Source: UBA1930 sp943371535 (GTDB lineage: Bacteria > Bacteroidota > Bacteroidia > Chitinophagales > Chitinophagaceae). From it: a DNA stretch of 60,605 nt. The position numbers were made by a program, and so were the translations under genes. Every line of letters starts with the position of its first letter. Position 1 is the stretch's first letter. Shown here piece by piece: positions 24,524-34,003 of the stretch. The stretch spans positions 1 through 60,605 of the forward strand of contig CALRVE020000020.1 in NCBI GenBank assembly GCA_943371535.1, given 5' to 3'. The notes beneath the pieces are model-generated. The model saw nothing but the letters and a program-made list of their open reading frames with translations. It was not told the origin of the DNA and did no database searches.

Positions 24524-25132
24524 TTATTCGTACCATTCACCCAAACCTTGTCTAATAAGTTCATAAGGTTCTTGGGTACAATCAATAATAGTAGAAGGAA
24601 TCATTCCTCCAATTCCTCCATTTACAACAATATCAACTCGGCTTTTGAAGTTTTCATAAATTAATTCAGGATCTGTATATTCTTCTACCATTTCACCTGG
24701 TAATGATGCAGACAAAATTGGATGCGTTAACTCTTGTACAATAGTTCTAGCAATATTATTATCTGGTACACGTAAACCAATGGTGTTTTTTTTACTATTT
24801 AAAATTTTAGGTACTTCTTTACTAGCAGGTAAAATAAATGTGTACGGACCTGGTAAATAATTTTTAAGTAAGCGATACAAAGGCGTATCAATACTTTTTG
24901 TGTATTTACTTAAATCACTTAAGTCGTTGCAAATAAAACTCAGTTGTGCTTTAGCAGTATCTACATTTTTTATTTGAGCTATTTTTTCAATGGCTTTATG
25001 TTTAAAAATATCACAACCCAAACCATAAATGGTATCGGTAGGATAAATAATGATTCCTCCATCTAGTAAACATTCAACTACTGTTTTTACGTTTCTAGGA
25101 TTGGGATTGTCTGGATGTATGTGTAATAACAT
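24524..25132 (-). CDS. Sua5/YciO/YrdC family (threonylcarbamoyl-AMP synthase-like) protein
   Basis: A 202-residue protein of the Sua5/YrdC/YciO fold. The N-terminal GGIIIYPTDTIYGLGCDIF is diagnostic. The middle LLKNYLPGPYTFILPAS and GLRVPDN, and the C-terminal VDIVVNGGIGGMIPSTIIDC, follow. Family members make threonylcarbamoyl-AMP for tRNA t6A, but YciO-type proteins have different activity. The basic motif after the first helix (IKNVDTAKAQLSFIC) lacks the usual KRP of true TsaC/Sua5, so assignment to the YciO branch is likelier. A TAACTTTG box ends 4 bp before the ATG. Confidence 0.87.
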   Translation of the reverse strand: MLLHIHPDNPNPRNVKTVVECLLDGGIIIYPTDTIYGLGCDIFKHKAIEKIAQIKNVDTAKAQLSFICNDLSDLSKYTKSIDTPLYRLLKNYLPGPYTFILPASKEVPKILNSKKNTIGLRVPDNNIARTIVQELTHPILSASLPGEMVEEYTDPELIYENFKSRVDIVVNGGIGGMIPSTIIDCTQEPYELIRQGLGEWYE

Positions 25133-25136
25133 ACAG

Positions 25137-25144
25137 CAAAGTTA
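25137..25144 (-). promoter_or_regulatory. -7 box (TAACTTTG) 4 bp upstream of the Sua5/YciO gene
   Basis: CAAAGTTA on the plus strand reads TAACTTTG on the minus strand. It is separated by 4 bp from the ATG at 25132, so transcription would begin at the start codon. Confidence 0.4.
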
Positions 25145-25177
25145 GTAAACAACTATGGCTTATGCTTTTAAAATAAA

Positions 25178-25205
25178 AAGCCAATTGCACTCCTGCAATT
25201 GGCTT
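25178..25205 (-). terminator. Terminator of the T9SS-cargo operon
   Basis: A 12-bp perfect stem (AAGCCAATTGCA / TGCAATTGGCTT) with a 4-nt loop lies 18 bp beyond the stop of the large T9SS gene. TTTTTATTT follows on the minus strand. Confidence 0.85.
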
Positions 25206-25223
25206 ACCCCATAGTCAAACAAA

Positions 25224-28200
25224 CTAGTGCTTTATAAATGGTAAATACTCAACCGTAAATTGGGTAATTACTTTTAAGAAGTAAGAGCCTGAGTGTAAGT
25301 TTTGAATGGAAATTGGTTGAGATTGTGCCTGATGTTTTAATTGATGAATTACTTTACCGCTTAAATCAATAATTTGAACAGTGAGTTGCTCACCAACATT
25401 AGTATTACTCTTTAAATAGATGAAGTTTTTAGCTGGATTAGGGTACAGTTCGTATAACTTACTTTTTTGTTGTACTGTTATCTTTTTAGTGTTGCAGATA
25501 TAGCTAAACGTATTGTTTAAATCTACCTGTTTAATTCTATAAAAATATACTCCTGTTGCAGTTGTTTGATCTATGAAAGTATAGTTGTTGATTGTACTGC
25601 TATTGGTAATACCTGTAACAAATGCAATTGTATTAAAACGATTACCATCTATACTTCTTTCTATTTCAAAACCTTTGTTATTGGTGGCACTTGCAGTACT
25701 CCAGCTTAACTGAACTTGTTGTAATTTTTGTTGAATAGTAAAGTTGGTACATACTACTGGTAACGAAGTGCCACTGTTTAATGCTGCATTTCCTCCATGT
25801 AAAAATGCAGTAGAAAAAGATGGAAAATCAAATACTAAATAATAATTTACACCAACATTGCCAAAAGCAATTGGAGTAAGTAAAGAACCACTGCCAGCCG
25901 ATAAAGTATTGGTACAAATATTAGAACCAAACTTGGTTAATCTTAAATCGGAGATATTCGATACGTCATTATTATCTCCATCATTTGCAGCAACAAGTTT
26001 TTGCCATTCGGCAGCAGTAAAATAAAATACTACTCTTATAGCATTGTTGGGTTGCGTTTGTGGTGTTATTGTAAAGTTTCTACCTAAATATTCTACATTA
26101 TTTGCATCTTTTCTAATGGCAGCATTAGCACTATCAACATAAATATTGCTGCTAATAGTACCTAACGATTCACTATCTAAGATTGAAAATACCAAATTGC
26201 CATTTCTTTGAAGCGTAAGCCAATTGCCCGATGCTGTAGAGTTTAAGGTTGAATTGGTTTCACAAATAGCTGTATTGTTTGTATAAATATTGGTAGTTGG
26301 TAAACCACCGCTAATACCAATTGAAAAAGCTGCATTATTGCCTATAGCTGGGTTGAAGGCAGTATTCATATCCCAAACTCTAACATAATATGTGTTACCA
26401 ATTGTTGCATTGGTTATGCCACTAAAGCAACCTACATTGGTTAAATTATTGTCTAATATTTGATAAGCTAATGTACCTCCATTGTTTATAATATTTACTT
26501 GTACTTCAGCATTTTTTGCAATAAACTTAAACCATACATCATTTTCTGTATTACCAAAACAATTGGCAGATGTTCCTGTAGCCCCTTCTATACTATTAGT
26601 GGTTGGAATATTTACAATGTTATGCAAAAGTGTAATTGCGTTTACAGGTTCATCATTTACAGGTGTGTTCAATCTTCTTATACTAATATCGAAATTGGCA
26701 CCATTTATATTACTAAACGCATTGGTATATAATCTTACATAGTAAGTTGTTCCAGGGATGGTGTTTACTGCTTGACCATCATTAATGATCTCTTTGCAGT
26801 AAACAGAATTTAAGTTGGTACAACTACCAGTGTACACTTGCATATTAATGGTACCAGTTGCATTTTGTGATGGATAGAATACATTTCTTAAATCAATTAC
26901 TGTTTTATTACTATTGGCTGTAAAACTAAACCACACATCTTGTATATCTACTTCATTTGGATTATTGCACGAACCTGTATCTCTTGTAGCACCAATTGTG
27001 GTAGAAGAAGTCCAATTATTTGATGTATTACTCGATGGAGTTAATACAACTCTATTGGTACAAGTATTATTAGCTGGTATAGGTGGTAAAGTAGCCACAC
27101 AAAGTGTAAAGTTACCAGGGTTAATATTTTTATATACCCTTACAAAATACGTATTGCCAATGGTTAATGAACTGCCAACAATACTTTCATTACCACATGC
27201 AATTGAGCTTAAAGTATTACAAGTACCACTATATAATTCAACATAATGATCTGAGGTTGCACTTATAGAATGGGCTGTTGCAGTTGCTATAAAACTATAC
27301 CAAACATCGTACACTGGTGCAACGCCTGTGCCAGCACAACGTGGTAAACTTTGTGTTGCTGCTAATGTTGTACCAACAGTTGTTTGGGTGCAATTAAAAC
27401 TTGTAACAGGCACAGTTATGGCATTGGTACACTCGTTATTGCTTGGTGGTGGTACATTGCTTACACAAACATTAAACAATACCCTACTACTTGCATCGGC
27501 TGTATGAACTCTAAAAAAGTAGGTTGTTCCAATAGTTAAATTTAGTAAATCAACTTGTGTTACATTGGTATTGCAACTATTTAAGCTTAATAATGTGTTA
27601 CAAGAACCTTCAAACGCTTGTATTACAAGATTGGTTGAATTACCTTGTATTAAACTGATGTTGTTTAAGGTAATTCTATGTGCAATTGCAGTAGCTGTAA
27701 ATCTAAACCATACATCATCATCATTAGAACCACTGCAAGCTGTTTGAGAAGAAGTTGTTGCACCAAATGTACTAGCCAAAACTGGATTGCTACAAGTAGC
27801 CGTAGTAGTTAATACTGTTGCAGTATTACAGTTATCATTGGTTGCTTCTAATGGTACTGTAAGAACAGCTACAGAGTAAGATGTTCTATTTTCTGGTAAA
27901 TTATTGTAAGTATAAATTCTATATTGATCACCAATGGTTAAGTTGCTTAAAACAACACTATCAGTAGTTCCGCAAGCTATATTTATTCTACTTCCTGCAC
28001 CACAACTAGCTTCTTTAAACACTTTGGTTTCTAAATCATTATTGTTACCAAAAACAGATTGTTTATTGAAATATTTAATTACATGTTTTGTAGCAGTGGC
28101 TGTAAAATGATGGTATAAACCAAAGGCATCTGTACTGAAAAGTATAGGTGTGTTTTGAGGATTACATTGTTGCTCTTGTAACGAAGCACCTATGTTATTA

Positions 28201-30377
28201 AAGGAAGCACTATTGGTTGCAACAAGACTTGAATTTACAGGAACACTAGTACTTAATGCACAAGTATAAGGTTGTATGGGTGCAATAAAAGCACAAACGC
28301 TCATGGTGCCATTTTGTATAGCAGTTGTACTTCCTGTCCAAATTCTTACATATATTTTTTCTCCATTTGCTACACTGTCAATTCGTTGTAATCTTCTATC
28401 ACCAGCATCAAAAGTAAATCCAACACTACCACAAACAAGAGAGGTGCCTAAATTGCTACAGTTGTTACTAGTTTTATAAATTTCGTATCTGTATTGTTGT
28501 GCAGTGCCTGTACCAAACTGAATAATTACAGATTTAGTTGTACCGCTATTATTAGTTGATTCAAACCAAATATCTCTAGTATTTGATGTAGTAATGCACG
28601 AACCGTCTGGTGCATTGGTAGATTTTGTTGAACCTGTTGTAAAACCTGCAACACTTTGAGAGCATGTATTGTTGCCTAATGGAAGTACATAAGCAGCAGT
28701 ACATTCATCATTAGCAATGGGTGCAGCTTGGCAATTGGTTGTTGCATTTAAAACTACATTACAATCTGTATTATTGGTATTTACAATAGTAACTTGTAAA
28801 CTACCTGTAGTATTTGAAATTGGACCAATTACATAGTTACCAGTTGTTGAAATATTTGAAATAATTGGTTGGCCTAAATTGTTGGTAATATTAATTGTTG
28901 GCGATGAACCCATTTGGGTAATATTTACAGTTGCTTCATAAAAATTTGCATCAATACAACGAGTAGTAAGTGTTGCAACTGGATCGTTGCAGGTTACCGT
29001 TTCACCAAAAACACAAATATCAAAAGTTTCAAAAGGGTTAATCGGATCGAAAATATTGAGGCCATAAACTTTTAAATAATACGTTGTGCCAATAGTTAAA
29101 TTTTTAAGGTTATGTATACCAGTAAACGAAGTAGTATCAAACTTTAAACATCCTACAGAAGTAAGGTTGCTACAATCGTTTCCTACAAGCAACTCAGCAT
29201 TTTTACCTTGTATTAAAATTTTGTGCTTGGTACTTGTAGCAATAAACTTGTAAAAAACATCTACTAAGTTTGGTGTTGTAGCGTCGCAAGTATTTGCACC
29301 TGAACTTTGTGCAAATGTTAATCTTGCTTTTCTCGGTACAGAACATGCATTATTATTAACTGGTGTAAGCGTATATGCATTAATACAAAAGTCATTTCCT
29401 GGAGCTGCTGTATTAATTGTAGGGTTAAATTTTACCCAATTAAAAATACCAGTATATGAGCCTGTTGCTCCAGTTCTTGAGTAATCAACCCCAGCATCGG
29501 TACAAAATCTTACTATATAATTTGTACCTACATTTAAACCTGTAATAGGCATTTCATCTTCGTTTGTACCACTAATACTTCCAACATTAAAATACTTTTT
29601 TGCTATCACTTGGCTGTTGCTACAGCCTGCTGGATAAACCATTACAAAAACGCCATCAGCTTTTACATCACCAGACCTATTTAATACTTCAAAGTCTTTA
29701 ATATTCAACCTCATACTGCTACTTGTGGCAGTAAAGTTTCTATATACTTCGTGAACACCTTCAATTCTACCGCCTGCACCAAATTGACTAGTATTGTCAA
29801 ATGGAAAATTCCCAAAAACTGGGACTAAATTTGTTTGCCCTGCAAAATTTACAAATCCTCCTGCGTTAACATCTTGACTATTGTTGCAATCTCCATAATT
29901 AATTGTTGGGGGTGGTGTGCAAGTTGTGCAACTTATTCTCAAAATAGGGTCTGATGTAATGCCACCAAATGGTGTACAAATATTATTAGTAATTAAAATT
30001 CTATATATACCAGTTATGGGTGCAGGAAAACTATGTCCAACAGCTGTACTTCCTTGACTATGTAGGGAGTATGTTTGGTTACCAGCAATTGGTGGTCGTA
30101 AAACAGTTACATGTGCACCAGTACCGCCACCTGTAATATTATAGGTATTACCCATTGTTAGCTCAATTTCAAAATATTCGCCCTTGTCTATACCTTCACT
30201 TTCAGAACCAAAGAATATAGATTGATCTTGAATTTGAGTGTAAATGCCAGGAAATTTAGGACCATAATATTTACCTGGATGACGTTTGATAAAATCGGCA
30301 TTGCTGCACTGTGCTATAGCATCTATAGCAAAAAGCAAGCAAATGGCATGGAACATTATTGTAATAAAATTTTTCAT
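25224..30377 (-). CDS. Giant secreted protein with T9SS type A sorting domain and repeated beta-sandwich modules
   Basis: A 1717-residue secreted protein. A signal peptide (FHAICLLFAIDAIAQ) is followed by a series of about seven modules of 110-150 residues. Each begins NDxCxxA (NDFCINAYTL, NDECTAAYVL, NDNCNTATVL, NNECTNAITV, NNTCTNRVVL and others) and contains a DVWFxFxATAxxH motif and an ending like LTIGxTYFVRVY. Paired Cys suggest disulfides. The fold resembles bacterial pre-peptidase C-terminal (PPC) sandwiches. A fibronectin-like region (WSTASATNNKGFEIERS) precedes the C-terminal type A sorting domain (YELYPNPAKNFIYLKS ... VEYLPFIKH), which directs export and surface attachment. It is the last gene of a three-gene operon with 9-10-bp gaps. 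The repeat number suggests an adhesin or surface filament. Confidence 0.93.
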   Translation of the reverse strand: MKNFITIMFHAICLLFAIDAIAQCSNADFIKRHPGKYYGPKFPGIYTQIQDQSIFFGSESEGIDKGEYFEIELTMGNTYNITGGGTGAHVTVLRPPIAGNQTYSLHSQGSTAVGHSFPAPITGIYRILITNNICTPFGGITSDPILRISCTTCTPPPTINYGDCNNSQDVNAGGFVNFAGQTNLVPVFGNFPFDNTSQFGAGGRIEGVHEVYRNFTATSSSMRLNIKDFEVLNRSGDVKADGVFVMVYPAGCSNSQVIAKKYFNVGSISGTNEDEMPITGLNVGTNYIVRFCTDAGVDYSRTGATGSYTGIFNWVKFNPTINTAAPGNDFCINAYTLTPVNNNACSVPRKARLTFAQSSGANTCDATTPNLVDVFYKFIATSTKHKILIQGKNAELLVGNDCSNLTSVGCLKFDTTSFTGIHNLKNLTIGTTYYLKVYGLNIFDPINPFETFDICVFGETVTCNDPVATLTTRCIDANFYEATVNITQMGSSPTINITNNLGQPIISNISTTGNYVIGPISNTTGSLQVTIVNTNNTDCNVVLNATTNCQAAPIANDECTAAYVLPLGNNTCSQSVAGFTTGSTKSTNAPDGSCITTSNTRDIWFESTNNSGTTKSVIIQFGTGTAQQYRYEIYKTSNNCSNLGTSLVCGSVGFTFDAGDRRLQRIDSVANGEKIYVRIWTGSTTAIQNGTMSVCAFIAPIQPYTCALSTSVPVNSSLVATNSASFNNIGASLQEQQCNPQNTPILFSTDAFGLYHHFTATATKHVIKYFNKQSVFGNNNDLETKVFKEASCGAGSRINIACGTTDSVVLSNLTIGDQYRIYTYNNLPENRTSYSVAVLTVPLEATNDNCNTATVLTTTATCSNPVLASTFGATTSSQTACSGSNDDDVWFRFTATAIAHRITLNNISLIQGNSTNLVIQAFEGSCNTLLSLNSCNTNVTQVDLLNLTIGTTYFFRVHTADASSRVLFNVCVSNVPPPSNNECTNAITVPVTSFNCTQTTVGTTLAATQSLPRCAGTGVAPVYDVWYSFIATATAHSISATSDHYVELYSGTCNTLSSIACGNESIVGSSLTIGNTYFVRVYKNINPGNFTLCVATLPPIPANNTCTNRVVLTPSSNTSNNWTSSTTIGATRDTGSCNNPNEVDIQDVWFSFTANSNKTVIDLRNVFYPSQNATGTINMQVYTGSCTNLNSVYCKEIINDGQAVNTIPGTTYYVRLYTNAFSNINGANFDISIRRLNTPVNDEPVNAITLLHNIVNIPTTNSIEGATGTSANCFGNTENDVWFKFIAKNAEVQVNIINNGGTLAYQILDNNLTNVGCFSGITNATIGNTYYVRVWDMNTAFNPAIGNNAAFSIGISGGLPTTNIYTNNTAICETNSTLNSTASGNWLTLQRNGNLVFSILDSESLGTISSNIYVDSANAAIRKDANNVEYLGRNFTITPQTQPNNAIRVVFYFTAAEWQKLVAANDGDNNDVSNISDLRLTKFGSNICTNTLSAGSGSLLTPIAFGNVGVNYYLVFDFPSFSTAFLHGGNAALNSGTSLPVVCTNFTIQQKLQQVQLSWSTASATNNKGFEIERSIDGNRFNTIAFVTGITNSSTINNYTFIDQTTATGVYFYRIKQVDLNNTFSYICNTKKITVQQKSKLYELYPNPAKNFIYLKSNTNVGEQLTVQIIDLSGKVIHQLKHQAQSQPISIQNLHSGSYFLKVITQFTVEYLPFIKH

Positions 30378-30387
30378 TTTTGTTTTT

Positions 30388-31293
30388 TTAATAACTAGGA
30401 ATATTCATTGGCTTATAACCATTGAAAGAAAATTGTTGATTGTTGCTTTCTATAGATTGAATAGTATAATTAAATTTTTCACTGCCATTCATGCCTTCTA
30501 CACTTAAAGCAACACGTTTGCCTGCATTGGGTATTTGTAGTAGTTGAGCAGTATAAATGGGGAATAGTACTTTGGTTGGAGCAGCAATGGGAAAATCTTT
30601 ATTGGTAATCCAACAATTGAAATTTACTTGTTCGCCACCATTATTGCTTTGAATATTATAAAGTGTACAATCGTAACCAGCAATTTTTTTAATTGTATTT
30701 AAGTTTTTCACTTTTATGGTAGCTTGCTCGTTGTTGTTTAACCCACTGGGTAGTTTTTGTTGCATACTAATTTTACCTTCTTCTTTGGTAGTTACAAAAA
30801 GTATGTTAGAGCCATCATCATTCATCACCCAAGCATCTAGTTTGCCATCTTCCTCATTTAAAAAACTATTTTGAAGTCCTTTATTGTTACTAAATGAAGT
30901 TTCATTTAGTAAAATACTTTTGCCATTTTTTTCAATGAAATAGGTAATTGTACCTTTTTGCGTTTCTTCTTTTGTAACGCCACTATAAGTAATGGTAATT
31001 TTATGTGCAGCAGTAAAAACTTTTACCGAAGTATTGCTGCTGCTTGATGAACCAACAGCCGTTTTAGGTTTATTAACTGCTGGCTCAGTTTTGTTGTTAC
31101 AATATGTATCAATAAACTGTTTTTTTATAATTTCTAATTGTTCAATATCCTTAGGATTGGTGCCAGATTTTTCTGCTTGTGCAATTTCTTTATCAAATTC
31201 TTTGAGTAAAGAATCACAATTAAAAGTTGGCATTTGGGCTTGAGCAATGAAGCTTGTAAAAAGAAATATACATAGTAATGAAAATAGTTTCAT
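30388..31293 (-). CDS. DUF4412-type secreted protein
   Basis: A 301-residue protein with a signal peptide (LFSLLCIFLFTSFIAQAQ). After a helical linker with two Cys and a low-complexity Lys/Ser stretch, the region from about 90 has the DUF4412 pattern: ITYSGVTKEETQKGTITYFIEKNGKSI, then DAWVMNDDGSNILFVTT and KKIAGYDCTLYNIQS, a beta-rich fold of unknown function found in the envelope of Bacteroidota. It sits between the OmpA and T9SS genes with 9-bp gaps, so it is probably co-exported or co-regulated with them. Confidence 0.85.
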   Translation of the reverse strand: MKLFSLLCIFLFTSFIAQAQMPTFNCDSLLKEFDKEIAQAEKSGTNPKDIEQLEIIKKQFIDTYCNNKTEPAVNKPKTAVGSSSSSNTSVKVFTAAHKITITYSGVTKEETQKGTITYFIEKNGKSILLNETSFSNNKGLQNSFLNEEDGKLDAWVMNDDGSNILFVTTKEEGKISMQQKLPSGLNNNEQATIKVKNLNTIKKIAGYDCTLYNIQSNNGGEQVNFNCWITNKDFPIAAPTKVLFPIYTAQLLQIPNAGKRVALSVEGMNGSEKFNYTIQSIESNNQQFSFNGYKPMNIPSY

Positions 31294-31302
31294 ACAATAA
31301 TT

Positions 31303-32622
31303 TTATTTAATGCTTATAAATTCTACTCTTCTGTTATTGGCTTTACCGGTTGTGGTATTGGTTTTATCTACAGGTTCTGCACCGCCTTTGCCATCTGTTT
31401 CTAAACGGCTGGCTTCAATACCAAATTCGGTTACCAATATTTCTTTTACTGCTAATGCTCTTTGTTTAGATAGCGTTAGGTTTGCACTTGCATCTCCATC
31501 ATTACTAGTATGGCCAACCACTTTTACTTTTACACTTGCATTTTCTTTTAATACAGTTGCAATTTCTTTAATAACGCCAAAGCTTTCTTGCTTTACATTG
31601 GCTTTTTGAAATTCAAATAAAATACCTGTTGTAACAAACTTACCTTCGGTAATTAATTTGTTTCTGGTATCGGGTAAGCCAATGGCATATTTTATATTGC
31701 CAATAAATTGACTGCATTCATTGAAGTAGTTTCTAAAAAATGCAAAACTGTAGGATTTATTTTCTGAAAAAAATCTCGGTATATCTAATAGCTTATTTTC
31801 ATTTACGTACAATCTTAATCTTCCTTTTTGTCGCCATACAGATATTTTGGCAAATCTATTTTCTTCTACATTCCATTGTGGCATGGGTAAATCATTTGAA
31901 ATGTCTGTTCCATTAGTTGGATAAACTGCCATAGAAATTTGTGCTGCACCGGGATGTAAATACACCAATGAAGTGCCTTTTGAGAAAAACATATCTTTCA
32001 TCAACTCTTTGGCAATGGTTGTAAAATTTAAACCTAATCCACTGTAATTATTTGAAGGATCTCCTTCAATACCTACTTCAAATTCAAGTGTAAAATTTTC
32101 CGGTAAATTGTTGATTTTTTCAGGCACGAACGAGCCGTTTTTTGTTAGGTTTAACCATTTATCTGTTTTGCCTTCAATGGTTACTACTTCGCCACTTGCA
32201 TTGGTATTAAATTCTGCTGGAAAATCGCCTACGTCAAGACGTTCAAAATTTTCGAAGTACAACACTTTTTCGCCAGCAATAAAATCGTACTTGCTATAAC
32301 TTTTAAAGCTAGCTTTATTTTCGTTAGAAGCAGTGGTAGATGTACTATTATTAGTCTTTTCTGTTGATGTAGATGGTTGTTGTGTGTCTTCTTTTTTAAC
32401 TTCAGTACTATCGGTTTTTTTCTTCTTCTTTTTAAATAATCCTTTAATACCATTTTCAATACCATCTAAACCTTTATCAATGGCATTTTCGGTTTTAGTT
32501 TCTGTTCTTTGTGTGGCTTTGTCTTTAGCTCTTTGTTTGGCTCTTTCAGCAGCATTTTGTGCTGATGCATAAGTACAAATAAGTACAAGTAAAGCAATGA
32601 AGCTAACTTTTTTTCTAAGCAT
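31303..32622 (-). CDS. OmpA-family outer-membrane/peptidoglycan-binding protein
   Basis: A 439-residue envelope protein with signal peptide (FIALLVLICTYASAQ), a long charged helical linker with a Lys block (FKKKKKKTDS) and Ser/Thr-rich stretch (about 20-110), a concanavalin-like middle domain (about 115-320: YFENFERLDVGDFPAEFN) and a C-terminal OmpA domain (about 335-439). The last has the peptidoglycan-binding pattern VKVVGHTSNDGDASANLTLSKQRALAVKEIL and a final NNRRVEFI. Such proteins link outer membrane and cell wall. It is the first gene of the three-gene minus-strand operon and is divergent from the ECF sigma gene across a 99-bp region. Confidence 0.93.
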   Translation of the reverse strand: MLRKKVSFIALLVLICTYASAQNAAERAKQRAKDKATQRTETKTENAIDKGLDGIENGIKGLFKKKKKKTDSTEVKKEDTQQPSTSTEKTNNSTSTTASNENKASFKSYSKYDFIAGEKVLYFENFERLDVGDFPAEFNTNASGEVVTIEGKTDKWLNLTKNGSFVPEKINNLPENFTLEFEVGIEGDPSNNYSGLGLNFTTIAKELMKDMFFSKGTSLVYLHPGAAQISMAVYPTNGTDISNDLPMPQWNVEENRFAKISVWRQKGRLRLYVNENKLLDIPRFFSENKSYSFAFFRNYFNECSQFIGNIKYAIGLPDTRNKLITEGKFVTTGILFEFQKANVKQESFGVIKEIATVLKENASVKVKVVGHTSNDGDASANLTLSKQRALAVKEILVTEFGIEASRLETDGKGGAEPVDKTNTTTGKANNRRVEFISIK

Positions 32623-32721
32623 TTTATATAATTTGAGTGTTATGAGGTATTACTTTAGTGTTAAAAATTAAAAAAGGTAAACACCAGTTTTTAATTTTTT
32701 TGCTTAGGTTTACTTTTTATC

Positions 32722-33285
32722 ATGATGTACACTAACAATACAGTTGAATTGGATAGGCTAGAAAAGATTAAGCAAGGAGACGATGCAAGTATAGAAAAAC
32801 TATACAACGATTGTAGGGCTACTTTTTTATCGTTTGCAGCCAAGTATGGTATAAAGGAATATGAAGCAATTGATATTTATCAAGAAGCCATTGTAGCATT
32901 TATTGAACAGGTACGCAAAGGAAAAATAAAAGAATTAAAAAGTGCTGTTTCAACCTATTTAATTGCTATTGGTAAGTTTATGATTTTTAAAAAATTGAAA
33001 ACAAAATCAATAGAAGTTGAACTCAATACTGAATTTGAAAACACATTTTTTTGGGAAGATTATAGTGCTGAACAACAACAAGAGCAAGTGCAATTACTGC
33101 AACAGTTTTTTATGCAATTAGGCAATCAATGTAAAAAAATTATTACCCTTTTTTATTACGAGGAAAAGAAGCTTGACGAAATTGTTGAATTGCTAGGTTA
33201 TGAAAATAAAGAAGTAGCCAAAAGCCAAAAATCAAGATGTATAAAGCAACTTAAAAACTTAATTCAAACGCATCATGAATCATGA
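32722..33285 (+). CDS. ECF-type RNA polymerase sigma factor
   Basis: A 187-residue sigma-70-family protein. Region 2 lies in about 12-80 (LYNDCRATFLSFAAKYGIKEYEAIDIYQEAIVAFIEQV) and region 4 in about 120-185 (LGNQCKKIITLFYYEEKKLDEIVELLGYENKEVAKSQKSRCIKQL, the helix-turn-helix). The linker and lengths are those of extracytoplasmic-function sigma factors of Bacteroidota. The gene overlaps the following anti-sigma-like gene by 11 bp, the usual arrangement for a sigma/anti-sigma pair. Either of two adjacent ATGs (32722, 32725) could start it. Confidence 0.9.
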   Translation: MMYTNNTVELDRLEKIKQGDDASIEKLYNDCRATFLSFAAKYGIKEYEAIDIYQEAIVAFIEQVRKGKIKELKSAVSTYLIAIGKFMIFKKLKTKSIEVELNTEFENTFFWEDYSAEQQQEQVQLLQQFFMQLGNQCKKIITLFYYEEKKLDEIVELLGYENKEVAKSQKSRCIKQLKNLIQTHHES

Positions 33286-34003
33286 AGAATTGATAGATAA
33301 TTATTTTGAAAATAATTTAAGTGAAGCCGAGTTGGTTACTTTCAATGAATTGTTGATAAGTGATTCCAATTTTGCTAAAGATGTGGAGTTTAGAAAAAAT
33401 CTTCAGGCAGCTGCACATTTAGCCGAACGTGCAGTACTGAAAGATAAATTGAAACAATTTGAACCAGCTAAAGGCAAAGTGGTAAGCATGAACAAAAGAG
33501 GAGTGTGGTTTGCAGCAGCAGTTTTTGTATTAGTAATTGCTAGTACTATTTGGATCTTGTTTCAAAAACCCGATGCACAACAATTGTATGCATTGTATTA
33601 CGAGCCTTATCCAAATATTGTTGCTCCAGTAACAAGAAGTGAAGCCAATGCAGATTCTACTATTCAATATGCATTTTTAATGTACGAAGCGGGTAAATAC
33701 GAGAATGCAGCGTTGATATTTCAAAAAATATATGGCAATGCAAAAGCTCCATTTGCATTGGTTTATTTTGGAATTTGTAAACTACAAATTGAACAAACAA
33801 CAACAGCTATTACTGCTTTAAAAGAGGCAATTGTAACAAACAATGATTATACAGTAATTGCAAAATGGTATTTGGCAATGGCTTATTTAAAGAATGATGA
33901 ACCCATATTGGCTGTACCATTGGTACAAGAAGTTGCCGATGCCGAACATCCACTACAACCTGTTGCAGAAAAATTATATGAAAAGTTGAAAGTTTATGAA
34001 TAG
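33275..34003 (+). CDS. Membrane anti-sigma-type protein with periplasmic TPR-like domain
   Basis: A 242-residue single-pass protein. Residues 1-85 form an acidic helical domain like the cytoplasmic part of anti-sigma factors (ELIDNYFENNLSEAELVTFNELL), one transmembrane helix lies at about 78-99 (VWFAAAVFVLVIASTIWIL), and residues about 130-240 are helical, with TPR-like repeats (YAFLMYEAGKYENAALIFQKIYG, YFGICKLQIEQTTTAITALKEAI). The topology puts the TPRs in the periplasm, where they may sense protein interactions. It overlaps the sigma gene by 11 bp and the CHAT gene, on the other strand, by 10 bp. Confidence 0.85.
   Translation: MNHEELIDNYFENNLSEAELVTFNELLISDSNFAKDVEFRKNLQAAAHLAERAVLKDKLKQFEPAKGKVVSMNKRGVWFAAAVFVLVIASTIWILFQKPDAQQLYALYYEPYPNIVAPVTRSEANADSTIQYAFLMYEAGKYENAALIFQKIYGNAKAPFALVYFGICKLQIEQTTTAITALKEAIVTNNDYTVIAKWYLAMAYLKNDEPILAVPLVQEVADAEHPLQPVAEKLYEKLKVYE

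Noticed and set aside
25224..30377. CRISPR-like or tandem DNA repeat in the large T9SS gene
   Set aside because: The periodicity is at protein level (modules of 110-150 residues, diverged in DNA). There are no short identical repeats with spacers.
31310..31609. 99-codon plus-strand frame opposite the OmpA domain
   Set aside because: It is antisense to the strongly conserved OmpA motif and has no start context.
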